Source of the DNA: an uncultured Desulfosoma sp. | GTDB taxonomy: Bacteria; Desulfobacterota; Syntrophobacteria; Syntrophobacterales; DSM-9756 | Assembly (NCBI GenBank): GCA_937960435.1 | Contig: CALGPN010000025.1 | Coordinates: 62,001-126,000 of the forward strand | DNA length: 64,000 bases | Reading direction: 5' to 3' | Part shown: one piece after another, positions 52,542 to 60,239 of the stretch | How positions within the stretch are numbered: the stretch's first letter is position 1 | Layout: each line of letters opens with the position of its first letter | The notes under the pieces: model-generated | The model's input: only the letters and a program-made list of their open reading frames with translations | Told to the model about the DNA's origin: nothing | Database searches by the model: none | Position numbers and translations under genes: made by a program

Positions 52542-52901
52542 ATGAAAGTAGCCGTGAGCTGCGCGGGTAAAGATTTGGATTCGCAGGTCGACTCGAGGTT
52601 CGGCCGTGCCCCGTATTTCCTTCTTGTGGAAACGGAAACCCTGGCCTTTGAGGCCGTGTCCAACAGTTCTAATCTTCAGGCTGCGCAAGGCGCCGGGATT
52701 CAGGCCGCCTCCCTGGTCGCCCGCATGGGGCCTGCGGCCGTGCTCACCGGACACTGCGGCCCGAAAGCTTTTCAGGTCCTACAGTCCGCAGGGATCCGCG
52801 TCTATGCAGGGGTTTCGGGGACGATCAGGGAAGCCGTCGCGCGTCTGAATGAAGGCCTGCTGACGCCCGCTCAGGCGCCGAACGCGGAAGGCCACTGGTA
52901 A
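52542..52901 (+). CDS. Small NifX-fold protein, orange-protein (ORP)-like
   Basis: A 119-residue protein with the dinitrogenase Fe-Mo cofactor-binding fold: MKVAVSCAGKDLDSQVDSRFGRAPYFLLVE, SLVARMGPAAVLTGHCGPKAFQVLQ, GIRVYAGVSGTIREAVARL. Size and position after an Mrp-NifX gene match the orange protein of Desulfovibrio, which holds a Mo-Cu-S cluster bound non-covalently. Metal content here is inference. CAAGGAG lies 8-9 bases before the ATG. Confidence 0.85.
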   Translation: MKVAVSCAGKDLDSQVDSRFGRAPYFLLVETETLAFEAVSNSSNLQAAQGAGIQAASLVARMGPAAVLTGHCGPKAFQVLQSAGIRVYAGVSGTIREAVARLNEGLLTPAQAPNAEGHW

Positions 52902-53246
52902 ACTGCCCAAGAATCCATGGCTTTGGTCGGCCGCTTCAACGATCCGTCTAGGAGCCCTGGCGGCACGGCAGGGCATACCCTCGGCAAGGCCCGAAAAGCG
53001 CCGGGTCTCGATCCGAGACTGAGAGTCATGGGATTTGTGGGCAGGCAAGCCGTGAAAGTGCCTGAGTGTTTCATCGATGGATCTTGCGGGAGCTTCCGAC
53101 GGTGGAGGGAAAAAACCGAGGGTAAAATTTTTTCAAGGCAAAACGGGGAGCCTTCTGCTAAGGTGCCGTGCTTTGGCGGGCTGCCACAGCCCTAGGGCTA
53201 TCGAAGCAAGCGGAAACCGACGGCGCCCAAAGGAGGCTCTCCGCTC
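52902..53246 (+). other. 345-base intergenic region with several hairpins
   Basis: No supported gene. It contains stems GCCCTG/CAGGGC (52954-52974), GTCTCG/CGAGAC (53005-53019) and the palindrome AGCCCTAGGGCT (53188-53199). None has a T-run. It may be a structured leader for the MFS/hgc genes or the 3' end of the orp transcript. Confidence 0.4.
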
Positions 53247-54515
53247 GTGTTTTTAGGAATCCCCTTCAGCCGTTTGGGGCTGTTGATCTTCACGCGCTTG
53301 TGGCTCAACGCCGGAGTGCGTCTCGCCTACCCTTTTCTCCCCACCATCGCTCGAGGGTTGGGGATCAGCATCGAGCAAGCCGGCCTTTTTGTTGCGGCCC
53401 GCTCCTTCGTGGGCCTCTTCGGCATCGCGTTCGGATTCCTTTCAGAGAAAAAAGGGGAGAAAGCGGGCCTTCTTTTGGGCCTTGCTTTTTTCTCCCTGAG
53501 CGGCCTCTGCATCGGCTTTCATCTGAATCGCACGTGGGTCTTTATCGGCTTTATTTTGATGGGGCTGGCGCATGCGGTCTACAACCCCGCCGTCCAGGCC
53601 TATGTGAGCGGTCGGACGCCCTATCGGATTCGAGCCCGCGCCTTGGGTTTGCTCGAATCGTCCTGGTCCGCAGGCTGGTTTGTGGGAATCCCCGTCGGCG
53701 GCTTATTGATTTCCCGCTACGGCTGGAATGTCCCCTACATGCTTTTGGGGTTTATCGGCGTGATCCTTTTTCTCGCCACGCTCCGGGTTCCCTCGACCCC
53801 AAAGAAGTTTCCGGATTTGAGCGAGACCTGCGCTCGAAGGGAAAAACCCCACGACGGCTTCTTTAAGACGGACGGCCATAGGGGAAAATGCGCTCTTACG
53901 TCCACCACCCCGGCGGGATCGCCAGGCCGCCGTCCCAGGCCATGGCTGGCTCTCGGCGTCACCTTTTTCGCCCTGCTTGCCAACGAAAGCCTCATGATCG
54001 TCTACGGCGCCTGGATGGAATCCCGTTTTTCCATCGGGACCGGTTCCCTGGGAATCCTCTCCACTTTCATCGGCTTCATGGAATTGGCCGCCGAACTCAG
54101 CGTGGTCCTCATGGTGGATCGGCTTGGCAAAAAGCGGGCTCTCGGCTTTGGCCTCGCGGGGGCGGCATTGTGCTACGCCGCCTTGCCCGCTGCTCAAACA
54201 TCCGTAGCGCTTTCTGTGGCCGTGTTCGGTGCTGTTGCCTACTTTTTTGAATTCACCGTGGTCAGCGCCTTCCCCTACGTTTCGGAACTCAACCCCAACG
54301 CTCGGGGACGCTGGCTCTCCGCCAATTACAGCTTCATGGTCGCCGGTCGCGTCGTCGGGGCCTTGATCGGCCCCCGGCTATGGGAACACACCCATACCCT
54401 CCGCGCCCACATGGCCCTTTCCCTCCTGGCCACGGCCGTGGCCGCGGTTTTCCTCGCCATGGCCCCAAATCCGGACCGGTCCCGAAAGAGACCAGATCAC
54501 GGCCGGATGCCATAA
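53247..54515 (+). CDS. Major facilitator superfamily transporter
   Basis: A 422-residue, 12-helix MFS protein. The loop-2/3 motif GFLSEKKGEKAG and AYVSGRTPYRIRARALGLLESSWSAGW are typical of MFS drug/metabolite exporters. A long basic, Ser/Thr-rich central loop (about 190-232) separates the halves. It starts with GTG, with AAAGGAGG 10 bases upstream. It lies directly before hgcA and may be cotranscribed; a role in export of a thiol, metal or methylated product is speculative. Confidence 0.9.
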   Translation: MFLGIPFSRLGLLIFTRLWLNAGVRLAYPFLPTIARGLGISIEQAGLFVAARSFVGLFGIAFGFLSEKKGEKAGLLLGLAFFSLSGLCIGFHLNRTWVFIGFILMGLAHAVYNPAVQAYVSGRTPYRIRARALGLLESSWSAGWFVGIPVGGLLISRYGWNVPYMLLGFIGVILFLATLRVPSTPKKFPDLSETCARREKPHDGFFKTDGHRGKCALTSTTPAGSPGRRPRPWLALGVTFFALLANESLMIVYGAWMESRFSIGTGSLGILSTFIGFMELAAELSVVLMVDRLGKKRALGFGLAGAALCYAALPAAQTSVALSVAVFGAVAYFFEFTVVSAFPYVSELNPNARGRWLSANYSFMVAGRVVGALIGPRLWEHTHTLRAHMALSLLATAVAAVFLAMAPNPDRSRKRPDHGRMP

Positions 54516-54636
54516 AGATGCGGAATGCACTTGGAAGAGTTCGTTATCGGGCGCGCCGATTGACAAAATCGCGGCCCCGAGGTTAAGGGAGCCATACTCG
54601 ATTGCTTCAGGTGTCATTCAAAAAAAGAGGCCGCCG

Positions 54637-54741
54637 ATGGGCACACAAACGAGGGAAAGTCTTTTCAAAAACGTGGAACCCTGTTGCCGTCCTCCTCAGT
54701 CGGTGAAGGTTTCGTGCTGACCACCCAAGAAGCGGGCTCAG
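54637..54741 (+). other. Probable N-terminal coding extension of hgcA, interrupted by in-frame TGA
   Basis: In the same frame as hgcA, ATG 54637 (AGAGG 6 bases upstream) opens 27 codons including an EPCCRPPQS segment of the CC-rich type I recall from HgcA N-termini. They end with Cys27 and then TGA at 54718-54720. Thirteen bases later comes a hairpin. After the TGA the frame continues as PPKKRAQVSPP into the recognised HgcA sequence. Reading the TGA as selenocysteine gives a 386-residue HgcA with Sec at position 28. Alternatives: leader peptide, sequence error, or genuine nonsense mutation with re-initiation at GTG 54742. Confidence 0.55.
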
Positions 54742-54749
54742 GTGAGCCC
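54718..54749 (+). promoter_or_regulatory. In-frame TGA with SECIS-like hairpin
   Basis: TGA at 54718-54720. The stem GGGCTC (54734-54739) pairs with GAGCCC (54744-54749) around loop AGGT. There are 19 bases from the TGA to the loop, and a G lies within the first two loop bases. Both agree with the bacterial SECIS rules used for SelB-dependent recoding; the E. coli fdhF loop also begins AGGU. Confidence 0.5.
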
Positions 54750-55797
54750 CCCTCGGATGGACCAACCTTTCGTCGATGGTCCGTGGAACACGCCGGTCGG
54801 TCCCGTTCCTCTTGTGTCCTCTCGTTTGACGGCCCGGGACCGATGGGGAACGTTCAAGGTACGCTGCGGGATTGGGCGGATGCGCTACACGGTCGATCCC
54901 GGCCTCTATGCCCTGGGAAAACCGGGTCCGGCGGATTCCGTGCTGGTGACGGCCAATTATAAATTGAGCTTCGACGCGCTCCGGGCGGCTCTACCCGGTC
55001 GAAACGCCTGGATTCTCGTCGTAGACACCAAGGGAATCAACGTGTGGTGTGCCGCCGGAAAGGGAACTTTCGGCACGGACGAAGTGGTCGCCCGCGTTCA
55101 GGCCTGCGGCCTGCACCATGTGGTGTCTCATCGAACGCTTATCCTGCCGCAGCTTTCCGCACCCGGCGTGGCGGCCCGGCAGGTAAAAACGCACACAGGC
55201 TTTACGGCGCTCTTCGGCCCTGTGGACGCTCGAGATCTTCCCGCCTACCTGGATGCCGGACACAAAGCCACGAAAGCCATGCGGCGCAAAAAGTTTCCTT
55301 TAAGGGAGCGCCTTGAGCTCATACCTGTAGAACTGGTGCACAGTTTGAAGTGGGCCGGGATCATCGCAACGGTTTTTTTCGTCTTGGGCGGGTTCCTCGA
55401 TGAGGGACCCTTTTGGATTTCGGCATCCCGTGCGGCCTTAGGGCCCGCCACGGCGCTCCTGGGAGGCATCGCCGCCGGAGCCGTCTCGACCCCGGTCTTG
55501 CTCCCCTGGCTCCCGGGCCGGGCTTTTACGACGAAGGGCCTTTGGGCAGGGGCAATCCTTGCTGGAGCCGCCCTGCCTTTTATCGGTCCAAAGCTTTCCG
55601 GTGCCCTGGAAACGGTTTCGTGGGGATGCGGCGTGCTGGCGGTTTCGGCGTTTCTGGCCATGAACTTTACGGGGGCTTCGACCTATACCTCCCTTTCCGG
55701 CGTGCGTCGGGAAATGCGCTGGGCCGTGCCTTTAGAAGTTGTTCTTTTCGCCATTTTTGCCGGCTTATGGCTCTACAGCCGCTTGGTTTCCACATGA
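54742..55797 (+). CDS. hgcA: Corrinoid methyltransferase for mercury methylation, HgcA
   Basis: Conventional reading gives 351 residues from GTG 54742 (ATG 54757 is an alternative). The cap-helix signature NVWCAAGK is intact, with the cobalt-coordinating Cys at residue 103. The flanking GLYALGKPGPADSVLVTANYKLSFDALR and HHVVSHRTLILPQLSAPGVAARQVK are diagnostic. Five C-terminal membrane helices (about 195-350) match the HgcA topology. HgcA transfers a methyl group from a methylcorrinoid to Hg(II). hgcB follows 47 bases later. The true N-terminus may lie 105 bases upstream, across an in-frame TGA. Confidence 0.95.
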   Translation: MSPPRMDQPFVDGPWNTPVGPVPLVSSRLTARDRWGTFKVRCGIGRMRYTVDPGLYALGKPGPADSVLVTANYKLSFDALRAALPGRNAWILVVDTKGINVWCAAGKGTFGTDEVVARVQACGLHHVVSHRTLILPQLSAPGVAARQVKTHTGFTALFGPVDARDLPAYLDAGHKATKAMRRKKFPLRERLELIPVELVHSLKWAGIIATVFFVLGGFLDEGPFWISASRAALGPATALLGGIAAGAVSTPVLLPWLPGRAFTTKGLWAGAILAGAALPFIGPKLSGALETVSWGCGVLAVSAFLAMNFTGASTYTSLSGVRREMRWAVPLEVVLFAIFAGLWLYSRLVST

Positions 55798-55844
55798 CAG
55801 AAAAGGCAGCGGAACGTTTTTGGGGATTCGAACGGAGCTTTTTT

Positions 55845-56141
55845 ATGATCGGTCGCTTCGTGTACTTGAAGGATGTCGTGACGCTTCAGTTGGATCCGGA
55901 GAAATGCGTCGGGTGTGGTTTCTGCACCGATGTGTGTCCTCACGGCGTCTTCGTGCGGGAAAATGGTTCGATCCGTATCGCCTTTCGCGACGCTTGCATG
56001 GAATGCGGCGCCTGTGCCCGAAACTGCCCGGCGGACGCCATTCGTGTGAGAACCGGTGTGGGATGCGCTCAGGCTGTGATCCACAGCATGATCGGACGTT
56101 CGGGCGAAGGCTGTTGCTCTCTGGATTCGGGCTGTTGCTGA
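55845..56141 (+). CDS. hgcB: Ferredoxin partner of mercury methylation, HgcB
   Basis: A 98-residue protein with two [4Fe-4S] sites (C21-x2-C24-x2-C27-x3-C31 and C51-x2-C54-x2-C57-x3-C61), the additional conserved C74 in GVGCA, and Cys pairs C90-C91 and C97-C98 at the C-terminus. The terminal pair is the HgcB hallmark proposed to bind Hg(II) or methylmercury. It reduces the HgcA corrinoid. Start at ATG 55845 with CGGAG upstream gives normal length; ATG 55794 overlapping the hgcA stop would add 17 residues. Confidence 0.95.
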   Translation: MIGRFVYLKDVVTLQLDPEKCVGCGFCTDVCPHGVFVRENGSIRIAFRDACMECGACARNCPADAIRVRTGVGCAQAVIHSMIGRSGEGCCSLDSGCC

Positions 56142-56273
56142 AAAGCCGCCCCGTTTTATGGACAGGCCTTGGCAAAGACCGCATCGGTAGGGTAAAAATC
56201 ATTGACAGCGCATGGACGCTTCGCGGACAAGAGGCGTGACATGACCCTCACAGGACCCCATAAGGAGGATGCC

Positions 56274-56438
56274 ATGCCGACCTACGAATACCAGTGCCAG
56301 TCTTGCCAGAAAGAGTTCACTATCATTCAGAGCATTTCGGAGCACGGCAAGAATCCCGTCCAATGCCCAGAATGCCGAAGTGCCAAGGTGAAACAGCTCA
56401 TGTCCATTTTTACAGCCCAAACAAGCAAAAAGAGCTGA
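56274..56438 (+). CDS. FmdB-type zinc-ribbon protein
   Basis: A 54-residue protein, MPTYEYQCQSCQKEFTIIQS..., with second knuckle VQCPECRSAKV. It belongs to the FmdB putative regulatory family, often next to transport or oxidoreductase genes. TAAGGAGG lies 5-6 bases before the ATG. It closes the MFS-hgcAB unit, since a terminator follows directly. Confidence 0.9.
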   Translation: MPTYEYQCQSCQKEFTIIQSISEHGKNPVQCPECRSAKVKQLMSIFTAQTSKKS

Positions 56439-56461
56439 GCGCACAGTGCGTGCTGCGCGGT

Positions 56462-56490
56462 GAAGGCGCCTTCGGGCGCCTTCTTTTTTT
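56462..56490 (+). terminator. Rho-independent terminator after fmdB-like gene
   Basis: GAAGGCGCC, TTCG loop, GGCGCCTTC, then seven T. A perfect 9-bp stem. Confidence 0.95.
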
Positions 56491-56750
56491 GCCTTCATCC
56501 CGTCGTTTCACCCAACCCGATAGACATTTGGGAACGTCCGAGAACCCTGCGAAAACCATGGCCCCGTGCAGGCGGGGAACCTCCTTGAGTCGATTCGTCT
56601 GCAACTTCAGCGCTTGCGCCTCTAGCGCTCCTTTTGGGATCGGCATGTGCCGCGATCACTCTCAGCTCGTGCAGGCCAGTTCCATCATGATTACTAATTA
56701 CTCCGTGTGGTCAGGGTGATTTTGATGGGCCATAGGACGCGGAGGATCCG

Positions 56751-57908
56751 ATGCACTCAACCATGAAACTTTGCCGACGATCGCGGCGATTTTTGGTGGC
56801 CGCGTTACTGATATGGCTCATCATGTTTTTGGGGCAGACCTTTCAGAGGGCTCAGGGAGCGACAACCATGGAGAACGCAGCACATCAAAGGGCCAAGGCG
56901 ACCTTTGCGGGCGGATGTTTTTGGTGCCTAGAATCGGATTTTGAGAAGGTCGACGGCGTCTTGGAGGTAATTTCCGGTTACACGGGCGGCCATAAGGAAA
57001 ATCCGACCTATGAGGAGGTTTCTTCAGGGCGCACCGGGCACGTAGAAGCCGTGCAGGTGATCTACGACCCCGCCAAAGTGACTTATGAGGCATTATTGGA
57101 GATTTTTTGGCGTCATATCGACCCCACGGATCCCGGCGGTCAGTTCGTGGACCGAGGTTCCCAATATCGCACCGCCATCTTCTACGAAAATGACGACCAA
57201 AAGCGACTAGCTGAAGCTTCCCGGCGGAAATTACAGGAATCAGGCCGCTTCTCCAAACCCATCGTCACCGAAATCCTTCCCTTGGGAAAGTTTTACGAAG
57301 CGGAAGATTACCACCAGGATTTCTATCAAAAATCCCCCGTGAGGTATCATTTTTACCGGGCTAGTTCAGGGAGGGACGCATTTTTAAAGAGCGTATGGAA
57401 AGACGAAACGAAAAAAGAGCAGCTTGGTTCGACCAAAGCCGGATCTCCCGGATCCGCCTCCTTCGTCCGGCCCAGCGACGCCGAGCTCCGCAGGATCCTG
57501 ACCCCCCTGCAATACAAGGTCACTCGGGAAAACGGGACCGAACCGCCGTTCCAAAACGAATATTGGAACAACAAGCGCCCAGGCATTTACGTGGATGTGA
57601 TTTCGGGGGAGCCTTTGTTCAGTTCCGTGGATAAGTTTGATTCGGGAACAGGGTGGCCCAGTTTCACCAAGCCTTTGGAACCGGAAAACATCGTGGAACG
57701 GGAAGATCGATCCCTTTTTATGGTGCGCACGGAAGTCCGAAGCCGTCACGCCGATTCCCATCTCGGGCATGTGTTCTCGGACGGCCCGCCTCCCACAGGG
57801 CGACGGTATTGCATTAATTCCGCGGCGCTTCGCTTCATCCCTCTGGAAGACTTGGAAAAGGAGGGCTATGGGCAATACGTTCCGTTATTTTCCCAAAACC
57901 AACAATAG
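56751..57908 (+). CDS. msrAB: Fused peptide-methionine sulfoxide reductase MsrA/MsrB, exported
   Basis: A 385-residue protein with an N-terminal signal or anchor helix ([19 protein letters not shown]). The MsrA domain (about 42-205) has the catalytic motif [17 protein letters not shown]. The MsrB domain (about 238-375) has [23 protein letters not shown] and the catalytic Cys in [11 protein letters not shown]; the zinc CxxC pairs of many MsrB proteins are absent. It repairs oxidised methionines in the periplasm. No thioredoxin domain is fused. GGAGG lies just before the ATG; the reductase gene at 57921 follows 12 bases after the stop. Confidence 0.94.
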   Translation: MHSTMKLCRRSRRFLVAALLIWLIMFLGQTFQRAQGATTMENAAHQRAKATFAGGCFWCLESDFEKVDGVLEVISGYTGGHKENPTYEEVSSGRTGHVEAVQVIYDPAKVTYEALLEIFWRHIDPTDPGGQFVDRGSQYRTAIFYENDDQKRLAEASRRKLQESGRFSKPIVTEILPLGKFYEAEDYHQDFYQKSPVRYHFYRASSGRDAFLKSVWKDETKKEQLGSTKAGSPGSASFVRPSDAELRRILTPLQYKVTRENGTEPPFQNEYWNNKRPGIYVDVISGEPLFSSVDKFDSGTGWPSFTKPLEPENIVEREDRSLFMVRTEVRSRHADSHLGHVFSDGPPPTGRRYCINSAALRFIPLEDLEKEGYGQYVPLFSQNQQ

Positions 57909-57920
57909 AGGAAAGGCCCC

Positions 57921-58442
57921 ATGGAAGTGACCCTGCTCATGGCCATGACCCTGGACGGAAAAATCGCCAAAACCGCCGACCACTTCCCTGACTGGACCGC
58001 ACCGGAGGACAAGAAATTTTTTGCCGAGCGCACCCGAAAAGCGGGCGCGGTCGTTATGGGGTCCCGAACGTTTGACACTCTCAAAAAGCCTCTACCCGGT
58101 CGGCTAAACGTTGTCATGACCCGCGATCCTTCGCGAACCTCTCCGTGGACCAACCTTGTCTTCACTCAGGATCCGCCCCGGAAGATTCTCGGCTGGCTGG
58201 AATCGCTCGGCTACCGGGAAGTGGTCCTCGCCGGGGGGGCTTTGATCAACTCGCTTTTTGCCGCAGAAAACCTCATCGATCGCCTCATCGTGACGGTGTC
58301 GCCGAAAATTTTCGGCACCGGCATTTCTCTTTTCTCACCCGAGATTTCCATGGACCTCAGCCTTGAAGACATTCAAAGAGCGGGAAAGGAGCTGGTTGTC
58401 CTGAGTTATAAGGTGCTTAAGCCAAATGCATTCTCTTCTTAA
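57921..58442 (+). CDS. Dihydrofolate reductase-like / RibD C-terminal domain protein
   Basis: A 173-residue reductase-fold protein: VTLLMAMTLDGKIAKTADHF, GAVVMGSRTFDTL, NVVMTRDP, EVVLAGGALINSLFAAENLIDRLIVTVSPKIFG. The NADPH-binding AGGxxIN signature is clear. Substrate may be a pterin or a ribitylated pyrimidine; no rib genes adjoin. AAAGG precedes the ATG, and the gene follows msrAB tightly. Confidence 0.88.
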   Translation: MEVTLLMAMTLDGKIAKTADHFPDWTAPEDKKFFAERTRKAGAVVMGSRTFDTLKKPLPGRLNVVMTRDPSRTSPWTNLVFTQDPPRKILGWLESLGYREVVLAGGALINSLFAAENLIDRLIVTVSPKIFGTGISLFSPEISMDLSLEDIQRAGKELVVLSYKVLKPNAFSS

Positions 58443-58518
58443 GCTCTCGGCGAGCCGTGCCGAATAGATTTTTGATCCCGGAAAACGGCTGACACGCTCC
58501 CATTCGAGAGGACATCCC

Positions 58519-59370
58519 ATGAAAGTGGCATCGCCTGGCTTGGAACTGCAAAGTTTTGTTCAGCTCAGCGGGGATCTTCCCCCAATGCCGCACGTGGCCT
58601 CGGAAGCGCTGCAAAAAATTTCGGAACCCGACGCTCGTGCGGAAGATATCGAAAAGATTCTCTCCAAGGATCCGGCGTTGGCCGCGAGGGTTCTAAAACT
58701 TGCCAATTCCTCCTTTTACGCCCGGTCCCGAACCATCGCCACGCTTCGGCACGCCGTTGTGGTCGTCGGTCTCAAAACCGTGCGATCCCTTGTCCTCGCC
58801 TCAGTGACGCGCGACCTTTTCGAACCTTTCGGCCTTACGGAAAAGCTCCTCTGGGAACATTCCGTCGGGTGCGGTTTGGCGGCCCGAACCGTAGCTCTCA
58901 GCCTACGTTATTCCAGGGCGGAAGAATGCTTCCTGGCAGGTTTGCTCCACGATGTCGGCAAGATGATCCTTTTAAGGCATTGCGAGGAACCCATGCGCCG
59001 CATCATCCAAGATGTTTATAATGAGCCCGAACTCTCTTTCATGTCCTTGGAACAAGAAGCCTTTGGGTTCGATCATGCACAAGTCGGCCGCCAGCTCGCC
59101 ATGAAGTGGCGCTTTCCCGAAGAAATCGCAGAGGCCATCGGATGCCATCATCGCCCTGCGACGGCAAAGATTTTACCTGCCCTGAGCGTGATCGTGCACT
59201 TGGCCAACGCCATTTGTCACAAGTTGGGCCTAGGCCCCACCAAGAAGCCCGATTTGGATTTGGCCGGGGTTCCCAGTGCACGCGCCCTGAAACTGAGTGC
59301 CGAAAAACTGGAAGCCCTGGAAGAATCCATTCGCCAAGTCATCCAAGCTGAGGCGTCGAGCCTTTCCTAG
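58519..59370 (+). CDS. HDOD-domain protein
   Basis: A 283-residue single-domain HDOD protein: LPPMPHVASEALQKISEPDARAEDIEKILSKDPALAARVLKLANSSFY, VVVVGLKTVRSLVLASVTRD, AGLLHDVGKMILL (HD intact) and IGCHHRP. Third HDOD protein in the window. GAGG precedes the ATG. Its end overlaps cobJ by 4 bases on the opposite strand. Confidence 0.9.
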   Translation: MKVASPGLELQSFVQLSGDLPPMPHVASEALQKISEPDARAEDIEKILSKDPALAARVLKLANSSFYARSRTIATLRHAVVVVGLKTVRSLVLASVTRDLFEPFGLTEKLLWEHSVGCGLAARTVALSLRYSRAEECFLAGLLHDVGKMILLRHCEEPMRRIIQDVYNEPELSFMSLEQEAFGFDHAQVGRQLAMKWRFPEEIAEAIGCHHRPATAKILPALSVIVHLANAICHKLGLGPTKKPDLDLAGVPSARALKLSAEKLEALEESIRQVIQAEASSLS

Positions 59371-60239
59371 ACGCCGTATTTGTCCAAATAGCCGCGGGGG
59401 GTGACCATCCAGCCGTTCCAGACGTAGGTGTGGCTGTTGCCCACAAGAAGCACCGTCTGCATGTCCACTTCTTCAGAGGCCATCTCGTCCAAGGTGGTCA
59501 CCCAATGGCGCTGCCCGTCCCGCATGGCTTTGTGCACCACCCCGACAGGGGTGTCCCCGGCGCGATGGCGCAAAAGGACGGCTCGGGCGCGATCGAGGAC
59601 ATCGGGTCGGGTGGCACTTCGCGGGTTGTAGAGGGCGATGACGAAATCGGCCACCGCCGCGGCATCCAGACGCTTTTCGATGATTTCCCAAGGCGTCAGA
59701 TGATCGCTCAAACTGACGGAGGCAAAATCGTGCATGAGGGGGGCGCCGAGGAGGGACGCCGCGGCGTTGAACGCCGCGATCCCCGGAATCACTTCCACCG
59801 GCAGCGCGTCGGGGGATGCGTTCGCGTGGAATCCACCTTTTCGAACCGCAATATCTCGGGCACGGCAGAGATCGAACACCAGGCCGGCCATGCCGTAAAT
59901 GCCGGCATCCCCTCCGGAAACTAGGGCGACGCGACGGCCTTCCAAAGCCAGATCCAGGGCTTCCCGGCACCGGTCCATTTCCTTGCGCATGCCGCTGGCC
60001 CGGACTTCTTTGCCCTGCGCAAACTCTTCCACAAGCTGCACGTAGGTCTTGTAGCCGACGATGACGTCCGCCCGGCGGAGCGCGTCGGCGGCCCGCGGGG
60101 CGAGATAGTCCACGGAACCCGGCCCGAGGCTCACGATCCAGAGTTGTCCTTGGCCACGGCCACGGTGACGTTGGGAGTCTTCTGCTTTTCCACGATCAAG
60201 AGCCCGTTTCGGGCCGCCATCAAGGCTGCGGCTTCGCAT
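59367..60239 (-). CDS. cobJ: Precorrin-3B C17-methyltransferase
   Basis: SAM-dependent tetrapyrrole methylase performing ring-contraction methylation (CobJ/CbiH). LWIVSLGPGSVDYLAPRA begins the fold; VALVSGGDAGIYGMAGLVFDL, VEVIPGIAAFNAAASLLGAPLMHDFASVSLSD and FVIALYNPRSATRPD are diagnostic. The start is ambiguous: ATG 60239 (GGAG 10 bases upstream) keeps the first strand but overlaps cbiG by 109 bases; GTG 60134 overlaps by 4 bases but deletes part of strand 1. Last gene of the cobalamin run seen here. Confidence 0.9.
   Translation of the reverse strand: MRSRSLDGGPKRALDRGKAEDSQRHRGRGQGQLWIVSLGPGSVDYLAPRAADALRRADVIVGYKTYVQLVEEFAQGKEVRASGMRKEMDRCREALDLALEGRRVALVSGGDAGIYGMAGLVFDLCRARDIAVRKGGFHANASPDALPVEVIPGIAAFNAAASLLGAPLMHDFASVSLSDHLTPWEIIEKRLDAAAVADFVIALYNPRSATRPDVLDRARAVLLRHRAGDTPVGVVHKAMRDGQRHWVTTLDEMASEEVDMQTVLLVGNSHTYVWNGWMVTPRGYLDKYGV

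Noticed and set aside
52917-53195. Open frame of 92 codons between the ORP-like and MFS genes
   Set aside because: No ribosome site, mixed basic composition and it crosses several hairpins; better seen as a non-coding leader.
56136-56141. hgcB ends Cys-Cys-TGA, which might be read as another selenocysteine site
   Set aside because: HgcB normally terminates with a Cys pair, the downstream frame shows no protein-like continuation, and I see no SECIS-like hairpin at the right distance.
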